Shown: positions 38,432 to 46,840 of the stretch, in pieces | How positions within the stretch are numbered: position 1 is the stretch's first letter | Layout of the letters: the number at the start of each line of letters is the position of its first letter | Notes under the pieces: model-generated | Seen by the model: only the letters and a program-made list of their open reading frames with translations | Told to the model about the DNA's origin: nothing | The model's database searches: none | Source: Plantibacter elymi (nom. nud.) | GTDB taxonomy: Bacteria > Actinomycetota > Actinomycetes > Actinomycetales > Microbacteriaceae | Assembly: GCF_900177795.1 (NCBI RefSeq) | Contig: NZ_FXWJ01000003.1 | Span: 186,001-250,000 of the forward strand | Direction of reading: 5' to 3' | Length of the DNA stretch: 64,000 nt | Made by a program: the position numbers and the translations under genes

Positions 38432-39292
38432 ATGACGAAGTTCGTCGTCGTCCCCCAGTGGCAGGGCTCCGGCTCGTCCAGGGCCATGCAGTTGATCGAT
38501 GGAGCCGAGGCGATCCGTGGCGACCTGCCGATGGCGGCCACGACACTCGTCCACGTGCCGACCGAGGCCGGCGAGGCACTCGACACCGACATCCGGCGCG
38601 CCAGTTCCCTCGTGACGACCGCGGAACTCCAACGTCAGGCGCTCGTCGGGATCGACGAGCCCGTCATCACCATCGGTGGGGACTGCGGCGTCGAACTCGC
38701 GTCGGTCGGTGAGGCCCTCCGACGCGACCCCGGCATCGCCGTCGTCTGGTTCGACGCCCACGGCGACCTCAACACCCCGCTCAGCTCGCCGTCCGGGTCG
38801 TTCAGCGGCATGGTCGCCCGGGCACTGACCGGCGAAGGCGCCGCGATGCTGCTGCCCGAGGCCCCACTCGATCCCGCCCGGCTCGTCCTCGTGGGGGTGC
38901 GCGACCTCGACGACGGTGAACTCGCCCACATCGAGGAGCGCGGCATCCCCATGGTCTCCTCGGTGATGACGAGCGCCGCCGAGGTGATCGCGGCCGTCGA
39001 GGCGACAGGCGCCGACCGCGTCTACCTGCACGTGGACGTCGACGTCCTCGACCCCGCCGTCATCGCAGGCGTCAGCTCGGCCGTCCCCTTCGGTCTCGAA
39101 CTCGGCACCCTGCTCGACTGCATCACCGCCCTCCGCGCCCGGTTCGGCTTCGCCGGGGCCGGGGTCACGGGCTTCTCCCCCGGTTCCCCCGACGCCGCAG
39201 CCGACGACCTCGGCACCATCCTCCGCATCATCGGCGCGATCAGTCGCGAACCGAAACCCGACAGCACCAACCCGACAGGAGTCACCCCATGA
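38432..39292 (+). CDS. Arginase-family (ureohydrolase-fold) metalloenzyme
   Basis: 286 residues. Two of the three family metal motifs are intact: VVWFDAHGDLN (Asp108, His110, Asp112) and HVDVDVLDP (Asp202, Asp204). The first, normally GGDH, reads IGGDCGVELA, so a Mn-binding His is replaced by Cys85. It may still bind one or two metals, but arginase activity should not be assumed; agmatinase, formimidoylglutamase or another amidinohydrolase are possible. GGAAGG precedes the ATG. Its stop overlaps the start of the flavoprotein gene (ATGA). Confidence 0.85.
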   Translation: MTKFVVVPQWQGSGSSRAMQLIDGAEAIRGDLPMAATTLVHVPTEAGEALDTDIRRASSLVTTAELQRQALVGIDEPVITIGGDCGVELASVGEALRRDPGIAVVWFDAHGDLNTPLSSPSGSFSGMVARALTGEGAAMLLPEAPLDPARLVLVGVRDLDDGELAHIEERGIPMVSSVMTSAAEVIAAVEATGADRVYLHVDVDVLDPAVIAGVSSAVPFGLELGTLLDCITALRARFGFAGAGVTGFSPGSPDAAADDLGTILRIIGAISREPKPDSTNPTGVTP

Positions 39293-40704
39293 GCCGTACC
39301 GTCGATCTCGTCGTCATCGGAGCCGGACCCGTCGGCGAGAACGTCGCCGACTACGCCCACCAGAGCGGTCTGAGCGTCGTCATCGTCGAGAGCGAACTGG
39401 TCGGCGGTGAGTGTTCCTACTGGGCCTGCATGCCGTCCAAGGCCCTCATCCGCTCGGGCGCCGCCCTGCGTGCCGCCAAGCGCATGGGTGGAGCCATCCC
39501 CGAGGACACCGCGCTCGACCCGCTCAAGGTCCTCGCGCGACGGGACTCGTTCACGAGTGACTGGTCGGACGACGGCCAGGTCGAGTGGCTCGAGGGCGCC
39601 GGCATCGAGCTGGTGCGTGGGCACGGTCGGCTGACCGGCGAGCGCGAGGTCACCGTGACGGCCGCCGACGGCTCGACGACCGTGCTCACGGCGACGCACG
39701 CCGTCGCGGTCTGCACCGGATCCGCCGCGCTCCTGCCCGACATCGCGGGGCTCACGTCTGTGGAGCCATGGACGAGCCGCGAGGCCACGAGCGTCCAGAC
39801 CCTGCCGGCGTCCGTCGCCTTCCTCGGTGGCGGCGTCGTCGCCGTCGAGCTCGCGACGGCCTACCGCTCACTCGGGGTCGATGTCACGCTCGTCGCCCGC
39901 AGTGGCCTGCTCGGCAACACCGAACCGTTCGCCGGCGAACTCGTCGAGTCCTCCCTGCGTGAGCTCGGCGTGACGATCGTGCACGCCTCCCCCACCGCCG
40001 TCTCCCGGGCCGCCGACGGTGCCGTCACGCTCGAGTTCGACGATCGGGACGCGGTGACGACGGCGGAACTCGTCGTGGCCACCGGCCGGACGCCACGGAC
40101 GGACGACCTCGGGCTCGAGACCGTCGGCCTGGAACCCGGTGCTTGGATCGAGGTCGACGATCAGCTCCTCGCTCACGGCAGCGACTGGCTGTACGCCGTC
40201 GGCGACGTCAACCACCGGGCACTCCTGACGCACCAGGGCAAGTACCAGGCACGTGCCGCGGGTGCGGTCATCGCGGCACGGGCGAACGGCGAGGACGTCG
40301 ACACTAGCCCGTGGAGCGACCACGCGGCGACCGCCGACCACCGTGCCGTGCCGCAGGTCGTCTTCTCCGAGCCCGAGGTCGCAGCCGTCGGACTCACGGC
40401 CGCGCAGGCCGAGGCGGCGGGGATCGACCACCGGGTGGTCGACTACGACCTCGGTGGCATCGCGGGCTCGAGCCTCCACGCCGACGGCTACACCGGGCAG
40501 GCGAGGATGGTCGTCGACGAGGAGCGCGGCGTGATCATCGGGATGACCTTCGTGGGTCAGGACGTCGCCGAACTCGTCCACGCCGCGACGATCGCCGTCG
40601 TGGGCGAGGTGCCGCTGCACCGCCTCTGGCACGCGGTGCCGTCCTACCCGACGATGAGCGAGATCTGGCTGCGACTCCTCGAGACCTACCGGAGCGGTGC
40701 GTGA
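39289..40704 (+). CDS. FAD-dependent pyridine-nucleotide disulfide oxidoreductase (Lpd/MerA superfamily)
   Basis: 471 residues, group I disulfide reductase. FAD site: VVIGAGPVGENVADYA (about 9-24). The redox-active disulfide is Cys42-Cys47 in GGECSYWACMPSKALIR, in place of the usual CxxxxC. The NAD(P) site is VAFLGGGVVAVELATAY. The second FAD motif contains WLYAVGDVNHRALLTHQG. The dimer-interface motif at the end is LWHAVPSYPTMSEIW, carrying the catalytic His-Glu. This actinobacterial group is often annotated as mercuric reductase or dihydrolipoamide dehydrogenase, but no E2 subunit or mer gene is nearby. It is coupled to both neighbours by stop-start overlaps. Confidence 0.88.
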   Translation: MSRTVDLVVIGAGPVGENVADYAHQSGLSVVIVESELVGGECSYWACMPSKALIRSGAALRAAKRMGGAIPEDTALDPLKVLARRDSFTSDWSDDGQVEWLEGAGIELVRGHGRLTGEREVTVTAADGSTTVLTATHAVAVCTGSAALLPDIAGLTSVEPWTSREATSVQTLPASVAFLGGGVVAVELATAYRSLGVDVTLVARSGLLGNTEPFAGELVESSLRELGVTIVHASPTAVSRAADGAVTLEFDDRDAVTTAELVVATGRTPRTDDLGLETVGLEPGAWIEVDDQLLAHGSDWLYAVGDVNHRALLTHQGKYQARAAGAVIAARANGEDVDTSPWSDHAATADHRAVPQVVFSEPEVAAVGLTAAQAEAAGIDHRVVDYDLGGIAGSSLHADGYTGQARMVVDEERGVIIGMTFVGQDVAELVHAATIAVVGEVPLHRLWHAVPSYPTMSEIWLRLLETYRSGA

Positions 40705-41111
40705 CCCGTCCCGGCGACGTCGATGAGCCGCGGAGCCGTCGTTCCGGCGGTCCGTGGCTCGACTCACCCCTGAGCCGGATCGGGTACTGGTACGCCACGC
40801 TCACCGGTCTCGTCTGGGGCGCACTCTGGAGCACCGGTCCGGTCGAGCGGCGGGGCGGGATGATCGTCTTCCGAGGGATGCCGTCGTGGACGTTCGGCCG
40901 AGGTGGCTCATGCGTCGGCGGGGTGTACCTCACCGACCGCAACGTGTCGACCCGAGTGCTCGAACACGAGGCGGTGCACAAGCGGCAGTGGCAGCGCTAC
41001 GGCATGCTCTTCCCGCTCATGTATGCGATCGCCGGTCGTGATCCGCTCCGGAACCGGTTCGAGATCGAAGCCGGTCTCGAAGCGGGAGGCTACCTGCCGA
41101 AGCGCCGCTGA
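40701..41111 (+). CDS. Small HExxH-containing protein of unknown function
   Basis: 136 residues from a GTG overlapping the stop of the flavoprotein gene (GTGA). The middle has one hydrophobic stretch (GYWYATLTGLVWGALW), then the segment STRVLEHEAVHKRQWQRYG, a HExxH zinc-peptidase-type motif followed by a short helix, and a conserved-looking tail GRDPLRNRFEIEAGLEAGGY. A Glu about 35 residues further on could be the third ligand. I do not recognise the family with certainty; similar actinobacterial proteins are annotated as Fe-S oxidoreductases without evidence. It is the last gene of the 38432-41111 run. Confidence 0.7.
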   Translation: MTRPGDVDEPRSRRSGGPWLDSPLSRIGYWYATLTGLVWGALWSTGPVERRGGMIVFRGMPSWTFGRGGSCVGGVYLTDRNVSTRVLEHEAVHKRQWQRYGMLFPLMYAIAGRDPLRNRFEIEAGLEAGGYLPKRR

Positions 41112-41166
41112 CGAGCGTCGCGGCGTCCGTGCGGTGCCGTGCGGTGCGGCCCGGTGCGAGGTCGTG

Positions 41167-41622
41167 TCAGTGTGATGCGCGCTCGACCGAGCTCGAGCGC
41201 TGACGTGCGCCGATGCTCGCCAGGGTCATCCTGAGGTCGTTCCGGAGACCCGTGAGGTGCTCCGTCTCGCCGCCGATCCACACGTGGTAGTCGGCCGCAT
41301 CGTGTCCGTCGACGTCGAGCATCTCGCTCGCCCAGGCCCGGGTCGCTCGCGCGACGGCCTGACCGCGTGCGCACCGGCTGCCCGTTCCGGGTTCCCCCGA
41401 ACGCGCTGCGCGGACGAGCCACGTCACGACGACGCGTCCCGGCGAGTCGAGGGTGGTGATCGACGCGGCGTCGTCGACCTCGACGAACACCTGACCGCGG
41501 GCGCAGATGGGGAGCAGCGCGAGGACCTCAGCCAGCTCGCCGACCGACGACTCGTCGCCCGCGAGCAGCACGTGGCGTGCGTCCGCGACGGCGAACTCCG
41601 CCGGATCCTCGAAATAGCTCAC
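41167..41622 (-). CDS. Stand-alone siderophore-interacting protein (SIP) domain
   Basis: 151 residues from a GTG at 41622, chosen because a TATACT -10 lies 6 bases upstream, as for leaderless genes. Key segments are VADARHVLLAGDESSVGELAEVL, written here in parts: ARHVLLAGDESSVG and LPICARGQVFVEVDD. The ending ADYHVWIGGETEHLTGLRND matches the NAD(P)H-binding C-terminal half of siderophore ferric reductases. The FAD-binding N-terminal half of a full SIP protein (about 280 residues) is absent. The promoter carries a probable DtxR/IdeR box, which supports a role in iron release. Confidence 0.85.
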   Translation of the reverse strand: MSYFEDPAEFAVADARHVLLAGDESSVGELAEVLALLPICARGQVFVEVDDAASITTLDSPGRVVVTWLVRAARSGEPGTGSRCARGQAVARATRAWASEMLDVDGHDAADYHVWIGGETEHLTGLRNDLRMTLASIGARQRSSSVERASH

Positions 41623-41626
41623 GCGA

Positions 41627-41645
41627 TCAGTATAGGCGAGCCTAA
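41627..41645 (-). promoter_or_regulatory. Probable DtxR/IdeR iron box overlapping the SIP-domain promoter
   Basis: The minus strand reads TTAGGCTCGCCTATACTGA, matching 14 of 19 positions of the DtxR/IdeR consensus (TTAGGTTAGSCTAACCTAA), with the core TTAGG-N4-CCTA-type palindrome intact. It overlaps the -10 (TATACT, 41634-41629), so an iron-loaded regulator bound here would block transcription. Confidence 0.7.
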
Positions 41646-41763
41646 GCTCACTTCGATCCCCTGCGCAGGGTCTTCCAAGGCGGCGGAGCACATCACGATC
41701 CGATCACTCTGTGACGCCCCCTGACACCGTGGCTGGCACCACACACGTCGACTGGGTACGCTC

Positions 41764-41877
41764 GCTGGAGCCCCAGCGATGCGGCTTTCCGGACGCGGTC
41801 CAGTATTCACGCGGCCCAGGCGGGAATGCCCGCTGCCCGGAACCGGTTGTGCGTCTCCAGATGCCGGCCACTCCAGC
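41764..41877 (+). promoter_or_regulatory. Structured 5' leader of the first peptide-type ABC importer
   Basis: A TACGCT candidate -10 (41757-41762) would place this 130-nt leader in the transcript. GCTGGAG (41764-41770) can pair with CTCCAGC (41871-41877) to close a multi-stem structure containing TTCCGG/CCGGAA (41787-41792 with 41837-41842) and a GCGGG/CCCGC hairpin (41820-41833). A second CTCCAG at 41855-41860 could pair with the same 5' segment instead, giving two exclusive folds. I do not recognise a known riboswitch. Confidence 0.4.
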
Positions 41878-41895
41878 ATCCCCGAAAGGACCTCC

Positions 41896-43404
41896 ATGCG
41901 TCATCGTCAGCTGCGTCGTCAGCTCCTCACCGCCGCGATCGCGGTCACCGGCGCCGCCCTCGTCCTCACCGGCTGCGCAGGCCCGGCCGCGACGCCGACG
42001 CCCGACGCCGACGCGACCCTGCGGGTCGGTCTCGTCCTGGAGCCCTCCGACCTCAACATCCGCACCACCTCGGGCGCCGCGCTCGATCAGATCCTCATCG
42101 ACAACGTCTATCAGGGCCTCGTATCCCGCACCGAGGACAACCAGATCGTCGACACGCTCGCGAAGAGCCACGACATCAGCGCCGACGGCCTCACCTACAC
42201 CTTCGTCCTCCGCGACGGCGTGACCTTCCACGACGGCGCCGCCCTGACCGCGGCCGACGTCGTCGACTCCATCACCCAGGTGCAGCAGGACCCGACCTTC
42301 GTCGACAACGTGGCGCTCCAGAAGGTCGCCTCGATCACGGCCGTCGACGACTCGACCGTGCAGTTGCAGCTCACCTCGCCCGACTCCAACCTGTTGTGGA
42401 CCCTGACCGGACGCGCAGGACTCGTGCTGGAGTCGGGCGCCACCAACGACCTGTCGACGACCGCCAACGGCACCGGGCCGTTCACCCTGAAGACCTGGAA
42501 ACAGGGCGACAGCATCACCTTCGACCGGAACGCGAAGTACTGGGGCGACGCCCCGAAGGTCAAGGAGGTCGTCTTCAGCTACATCCCCGACGCCTCCTCC
42601 GCCGTCAACGCCACCCTCGCCGGCGAACTCGACGTGCAGACGGCGCTCGACGCGAACCTCAAGGACCAGATCACCCGCGCCGATGGCTTCAGCATCACCG
42701 AGGGCAAGACGACCGACAAGTACACCCTCGCGTTCAACAACCAGCGCGCTCCCCTGAACGACCCCCTCGTCCGGCAGGCGCTCCGCTCCGCCATCGACCA
42801 CGCCGCGATCGTCGAGGCCGTCGGCGGCGCCGCGGTCGAGCAGTACGGACCGATCCCCGAGCTCGACCCGGGCTACGAGAACCTCAGCGAGCTCGTGAAG
42901 TACGACCCCGAGCAGGCGAAGGCGCTCCTCGCCCAGGCCGGCCAGGAGAACCTGTCCCTGACACTCACGATCCCGAGCTTCTACGGCACCTCCGTGGCCA
43001 ACGTCCTGGTGTCCGAGTTCAAGGCCATCGGCGTCACCCTCACGGTCAAGAGCGTCGAGTTCCCGACCTGGCTCAACGACGTCTACACCAACAAGGACTA
43101 CGACCTCAGCTACGTGAACCACGTCGAGGCACGCGACTTCCAGAACTGGGCGAACCCGAACTACTACTTCGGCTACGACAACGCGCAGGTCCAGTCGCTC
43201 TATGCTGAATCCGTAGCGGCGACCGATCCGGCCGTCGCAGCCCAGAAGCTCAAGGAGGCGGCGTACCTCGTGTCGAAGGACAACGCCGCCGACTGGCTCT
43301 ACACCGCGATCACCCTCACGGTGGTGCGCGACGGCGTGACCGGCTTCCCCGTGGACTCGGTCAACTCGCGCATCAACCTGGCGAAGGTCGCCGTGACCGG
43401 GTGA
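41896..43404 (+). CDS. Peptide/nickel-type ABC transporter substrate-binding lipoprotein
   Basis: 502 residues from the ATG at 41896 (GAAAGGA upstream). A lipoprotein signal ends in LVLTGC with lipid-anchored Cys27. The mature part is an SBP family 5 protein (DppA/OppA/NikA type): LRVGLVLEPSDLNI, GLVSRTEDNQIVDTLAKS, YTFVLRDGVTFHDGAALTAADV and the ligand-domain segment NQRAPLNDPLVRQALRSAID. It captures a small peptide, metal chelate or other ligand outside the membrane; which one cannot be told. It is the first gene of a five-gene importer. Confidence 0.93.
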   Translation: MRHRQLRRQLLTAAIAVTGAALVLTGCAGPAATPTPDADATLRVGLVLEPSDLNIRTTSGAALDQILIDNVYQGLVSRTEDNQIVDTLAKSHDISADGLTYTFVLRDGVTFHDGAALTAADVVDSITQVQQDPTFVDNVALQKVASITAVDDSTVQLQLTSPDSNLLWTLTGRAGLVLESGATNDLSTTANGTGPFTLKTWKQGDSITFDRNAKYWGDAPKVKEVVFSYIPDASSAVNATLAGELDVQTALDANLKDQITRADGFSITEGKTTDKYTLAFNNQRAPLNDPLVRQALRSAIDHAAIVEAVGGAAVEQYGPIPELDPGYENLSELVKYDPEQAKALLAQAGQENLSLTLTIPSFYGTSVANVLVSEFKAIGVTLTVKSVEFPTWLNDVYTNKDYDLSYVNHVEARDFQNWANPNYYFGYDNAQVQSLYAESVAATDPAVAAQKLKEAAYLVSKDNAADWLYTAITLTVVRDGVTGFPVDSVNSRINLAKVAVTG

Positions 43405-44360
43405 CCCGGTTCATCCTGACGAGGCTGGTACTCCTCCTCGTCGGGCTCCTCGCCGCGAGCGCCCTGATCTTCTTCACCATCAGGGTGCTCCCGGGCGACG
43501 TCGCCCAGGTCATCGCAGGAACGGATGCGACGCCCGAAGCGGTCGCCGCGATCCGCGAACAGTTGGGACTCGGCCAGCCCGTCCTCCTGCAGTACCTCGA
43601 CTGGATCGGCGGGTTGCTCCGGGGCGACCTCGGGAACTCGCTCATCACGGGCACCCCCGTCGCCAGCGAACTCGCCCAGAAGGCGCAGGTGACCGTCCCG
43701 CTCGGCATCATGGCCCTCGTGATCGCCCTCGCGTTCAGTGTTCCGCTCGGGGTGCTGGCGGCCGTCCGGCGCACCCGCGCGACGGGCGTCGTCATCTCCT
43801 TCGCGTCGCAGGGGCTCGCTGCCGTCCCGGTCGTCTGGGCCGGCATGATGCTCGTGCTCCTCTTCGCCGTCGTGCTCGGTTGGCTCCCAGCGCAGGGCTT
43901 CCCGCGCGCGGGCTGGAACGATCCGCTGGCGGCGATCCGTGCCCTCCTCCTCCCGGCACTCACGATCGGCATCGTCGAGGGCGCGGTCCTGCTGCGCTTC
44001 GTCCGTTCCGCCGCCCTCGACGCGATCGGCCAGGACTACGTCCGGACGGCGGCGGCGAAGGGGCTGACCCGTTCGCAGGCGCTCATCCGCCACGGGCTGC
44101 CGAACGTGGCGCTCTCGGTCGTCACCGTGCTCGGGCTCCAGATCGCCGGGCTCATCGTCGGCAGCGTCATCATCGAACAGCTCTTCACGCTTCCCGGCAT
44201 CGGGCGCATGCTCGTCGCCGACGTCGGCAACCGCGACCTCGTGAAGGTGCAGGGCGAGCTCCTCGTCCTCACCGGGGTGGTCCTCGTGATCGGTGCCGTC
44301 GTGGACGTCGTCCACCGTCTCGCAGACCCCCGACTCCGCGAACGGGAGCGGACCACATGA
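43401..44360 (+). CDS. ABC transporter permease (DppB type)
   Basis: 319 residues from a GTG that overlaps the stop of the binding protein (GTGA). It starts MTRFILTRLVLLLVGLLAAS with an N-terminal membrane helix, followed by five more. The EAA loop that contacts the ATPase is visible as YVRTAAAKGLTRSQALIRHG followed by LPN. The conserved N-terminal periplasmic segment reads VLPGDVAQVIAG and LGLGQPVLLQYLDWI. It pairs with the DppC-type permease encoded next. Confidence 0.93.
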   Translation: MTRFILTRLVLLLVGLLAASALIFFTIRVLPGDVAQVIAGTDATPEAVAAIREQLGLGQPVLLQYLDWIGGLLRGDLGNSLITGTPVASELAQKAQVTVPLGIMALVIALAFSVPLGVLAAVRRTRATGVVISFASQGLAAVPVVWAGMMLVLLFAVVLGWLPAQGFPRAGWNDPLAAIRALLLPALTIGIVEGAVLLRFVRSAALDAIGQDYVRTAAAKGLTRSQALIRHGLPNVALSVVTVLGLQIAGLIVGSVIIEQLFTLPGIGRMLVADVGNRDLVKVQGELLVLTGVVLVIGAVVDVVHRLADPRLRERERTT

Positions 44361-45268
44361 CCGCCCGTCAGGATCACCCGCGTCGGCGCGCGGCATCAGG
44401 CGGACTCCGCACCCTCGTGTCCGGCCCGGCAGGCGTGTTCGGGCTCGTCGTGGTCACCCTGCTCCTCCTGAGCGCCGGCGTCTCCTTCCTCTGGACGCCG
44501 TCCGACCCCCAGCTCACCGATCCGTTCGCGAAATGGCTGGCTCCGTCGCCGGCCCATCTGCTCGGCACGGACGAGGTCGGACGCGACATCTTCAGCCTGC
44601 TGCTCGTCGGTGCGCGGGTGACCGTGGCCGTCGCGATCGGTTCCGCAGTCGTCTCGACGGTCCTCGGGGTCGCCCTCGCCGCCCTCGGTTCACTCACGCG
44701 GCGCTGGGTCCGGGAGACGGTCGCGGTGCTGATCGACATCCTCATCGCGTTCCCCACACTGCTCATCGCCATGATGATCGCCTCGGTCTTCGGCGGCTCG
44801 CTGTGGGTCGTCATCTGGGCGGTGGGCATCAGCTTCGGCGTGAACATCGCCCGGGTGACCCGCCCCGAGATCCGCCGGGTCTCGCACAGCGAGTACGTGC
44901 TCGCCGGCAAGGCCGCCGGTCTCGGACCGGTGAGGAACCTGACGCGGCATCTGCTGCCGAACGTCGCACCGGTGTTCATCGTCCAGCTGTCGTGGTCGAT
45001 GGCGGTCGCGGTCCTCGCCGAGGCGGGCCTGTCGTACCTCGGCTACGGCGCCCCCTCCAGTGTCCCGTCCTGGGGTCGGATGCTCAGTGAGCTGCAGACC
45101 TACCTCGCCGTGCACCCGCTGTCGGTGCTGTGGCCGGGGCTCGCCATCACCATCACCGTCCTCGCCCTCAATCTGCTCGGAGACGCCCTGCGGGACGCGA
45201 CCGATCCGACCCTCGGTCGCCGAGGACCCGCCTCGACGCCCACCTCGCCCCAGGGGGTGACCGCATGA
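44357..45268 (+). CDS. ABC transporter permease (DppC type)
   Basis: 303 residues. The ATG overlaps the stop of the first permease (ATGA). A first membrane helix (about 23-45) precedes the family segment HLLGTDEVGRDIFSLLLVGA, the hallmark of DppC/OppC. Five further helices follow, with the coupling loop GLGPVRNLTRHLLPN and the ending SYLGYGAPSSVPSWGRML. The N-terminal 20 residues are Arg-rich and cytoplasmic. It forms the heteromeric channel with the preceding permease. Confidence 0.93.
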   Translation: MTARQDHPRRRAASGGLRTLVSGPAGVFGLVVVTLLLLSAGVSFLWTPSDPQLTDPFAKWLAPSPAHLLGTDEVGRDIFSLLLVGARVTVAVAIGSAVVSTVLGVALAALGSLTRRWVRETVAVLIDILIAFPTLLIAMMIASVFGGSLWVVIWAVGISFGVNIARVTRPEIRRVSHSEYVLAGKAAGLGPVRNLTRHLLPNVAPVFIVQLSWSMAVAVLAEAGLSYLGYGAPSSVPSWGRMLSELQTYLAVHPLSVLWPGLAITITVLALNLLGDALRDATDPTLGRRGPASTPTSPQGVTA

Positions 45269-46053
45269 GTCTCGACGTCCAGGACCTCGTCGTCACGCTC
45301 GGCGGCCGCCGGGTCGTCGACGGCGTGAGCTTCAGCGTGCCGGCGGGCGCACGGTTCGGCCTCATCGGCGAGTCCGGATCCGGGAAGTCACTGACGGCGC
45401 TGGCGATCCTCGGACTGCTCCCGGACGGCGCTTCGGTGAGCGGCAGCATCCGCTGGCAGGGCGAGGAGCTCCTCGGCCGCGACGACCGCGAACTCGCGCG
45501 GATCCGCGGGCGTGAGATCGGGATCGTGTTCCAGGAGCCTCGGACGGCGCTCAACCCGATCCGCACCATCGGACGTCAGATCGGCGAGCCACTGCGCATC
45601 CACGAGGGGCTGTCGAAACGGGAGGCGCTCGATCGGGCCGTCGAACTCGCCGCGCGGGTCCGTCTGCCCGACCCCGAGCGCATCGTCCGGCGGTACCCGC
45701 ACCAGCTGTCGGGCGGGCAACGCCAGCGGGTCGCGGCCGCCATCGCCCTCGCGTGCGGACCCTCCCTGCTCATCGCGGACGAGCCGACCACGGCGCTCGA
45801 CGTCACCATCCAGTCGGAGATCCTCGGCCTCTTCGAGCGTCTCGTGAGCGAGACCGGCGCGTCCCTCGTCTTCATCACCCACGACCTCGCGGTCCTCTCC
45901 CGGATCGCCAGTGATGCCGTGGTGCTCGCGCAGGGGAAGGTCGTCGAGGCCGGGCCGGTGGCCCAGCTGCTGTCGACGCCGGTATCGCCCGTGACGCAGC
46001 GACTGTTGGCCGCCGCGAAGACCATGAGCTGGAAGGGCGAGGACGATGACTGA
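45265..46053 (+). CDS. ABC transporter ATP-binding protein (DppD type)
   Basis: 262 residues; the start overlaps the preceding stop (ATGA). Walker A is GESGSGKS (35-42), the signature LSGGQRQR, Walker B LLIADEPTTALD and the switch His lies in FITHDLAVLSRIA. It lacks the full C-terminal oligopeptide-binding extension with the Fe-S-type cysteines found in longer DppD proteins, so it is a short form. It works with the ATPase encoded next. Confidence 0.93.
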   Translation: MSLDVQDLVVTLGGRRVVDGVSFSVPAGARFGLIGESGSGKSLTALAILGLLPDGASVSGSIRWQGEELLGRDDRELARIRGREIGIVFQEPRTALNPIRTIGRQIGEPLRIHEGLSKREALDRAVELAARVRLPDPERIVRRYPHQLSGGQRQRVAAAIALACGPSLLIADEPTTALDVTIQSEILGLFERLVSETGASLVFITHDLAVLSRIASDAVVLAQGKVVEAGPVAQLLSTPVSPVTQRLLAAAKTMSWKGEDDD

Positions 46054-46831
46054 GCCGCTGCTCCACGCCCAGGGGCTCGGACGGGTCTACACCAACCCGC
46101 GGGAGTCGCTCTTCCAGCGCCCGAGCCGCACCGTCGCGCTCCACCCGAGCGACCTCGTCGTCGCCCCCGGTGAAGCCGTCGGCATCATCGGCGAGTCGGG
46201 GTCGGGCAAGTCGACGCTCGTCCGCCTCCTGCTCGCGCTCGACACCCCAAGCTCCGGGTCCGTCGCGTTCGACGGCCGTCCCGTCAGCGCTGCGGCGAGC
46301 GCCAGGAGCCTGCACTGGTTCCGTCGACAGACGGGCGTGGTGTTCCAGGACCCGTACGCGTCGCTCGACCCGCGCATGAGCGTCGGGCGGATCGTCGCCG
46401 AGCCCCTCTCGGCGCTCGGGATCGAGGGCGACCACCGTTCCAAGGTCCGCGCGGTGCTCCGGCTCGTCGGTCTCGACGCCGACGCGGCCGACCGCTTCCC
46501 GCACGAGTTCTCGGGTGGTCAGCGCCAGCGCATCGCCCTCTCGCGAGCGATCGTGCACCGCCCGCGCCTCCTCGTCGGTGACGAACCGCTGAGCGCGCTC
46601 GACGTCACCGTCCGCGCGCAGATCCTCGAGTTGCTCGGCGGGCTGCGGCAGGAGCTCGGGCTCGCGATCGTGCTCGTCTCACACGACATCGGCGTGGTGC
46701 AGCATCTCTGCGACCGGGTCGTCGTCATGCGCGACGGAGCGATCGTCGAGGAGGGTCCGGTCGCCAAGGTCCTCAGCCGACCCTCGCACCCGTACACGAC
46801 CCAGTTGCTCGCCTCGGTCCCCCGCCTCTGA
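46046..46831 (+). CDS. ABC transporter ATP-binding protein (DppF type)
   Basis: 261 residues, overlapping the preceding gene by 8 bp. Walker A is GESGSGKST (49-57), signature FSGGQRQR, and the H-loop is VSHDIGVVQHLC. The segment FQDPYASLDPRMSVG is typical of DppF/OppF. It is the last gene of the importer. Repeat array 2, with its hairpin, begins 10 bp after the stop and may terminate the operon. Confidence 0.93.
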   Translation: MTEPLLHAQGLGRVYTNPRESLFQRPSRTVALHPSDLVVAPGEAVGIIGESGSGKSTLVRLLLALDTPSSGSVAFDGRPVSAAASARSLHWFRRQTGVVFQDPYASLDPRMSVGRIVAEPLSALGIEGDHRSKVRAVLRLVGLDADAADRFPHEFSGGQRQRIALSRAIVHRPRLLVGDEPLSALDVTVRAQILELLGGLRQELGLAIVLVSHDIGVVQHLCDRVVVMRDGAIVEEGPVAKVLSRPSHPYTTQLLASVPRL

Positions 46832-46840
46832 CGCCGTCCC

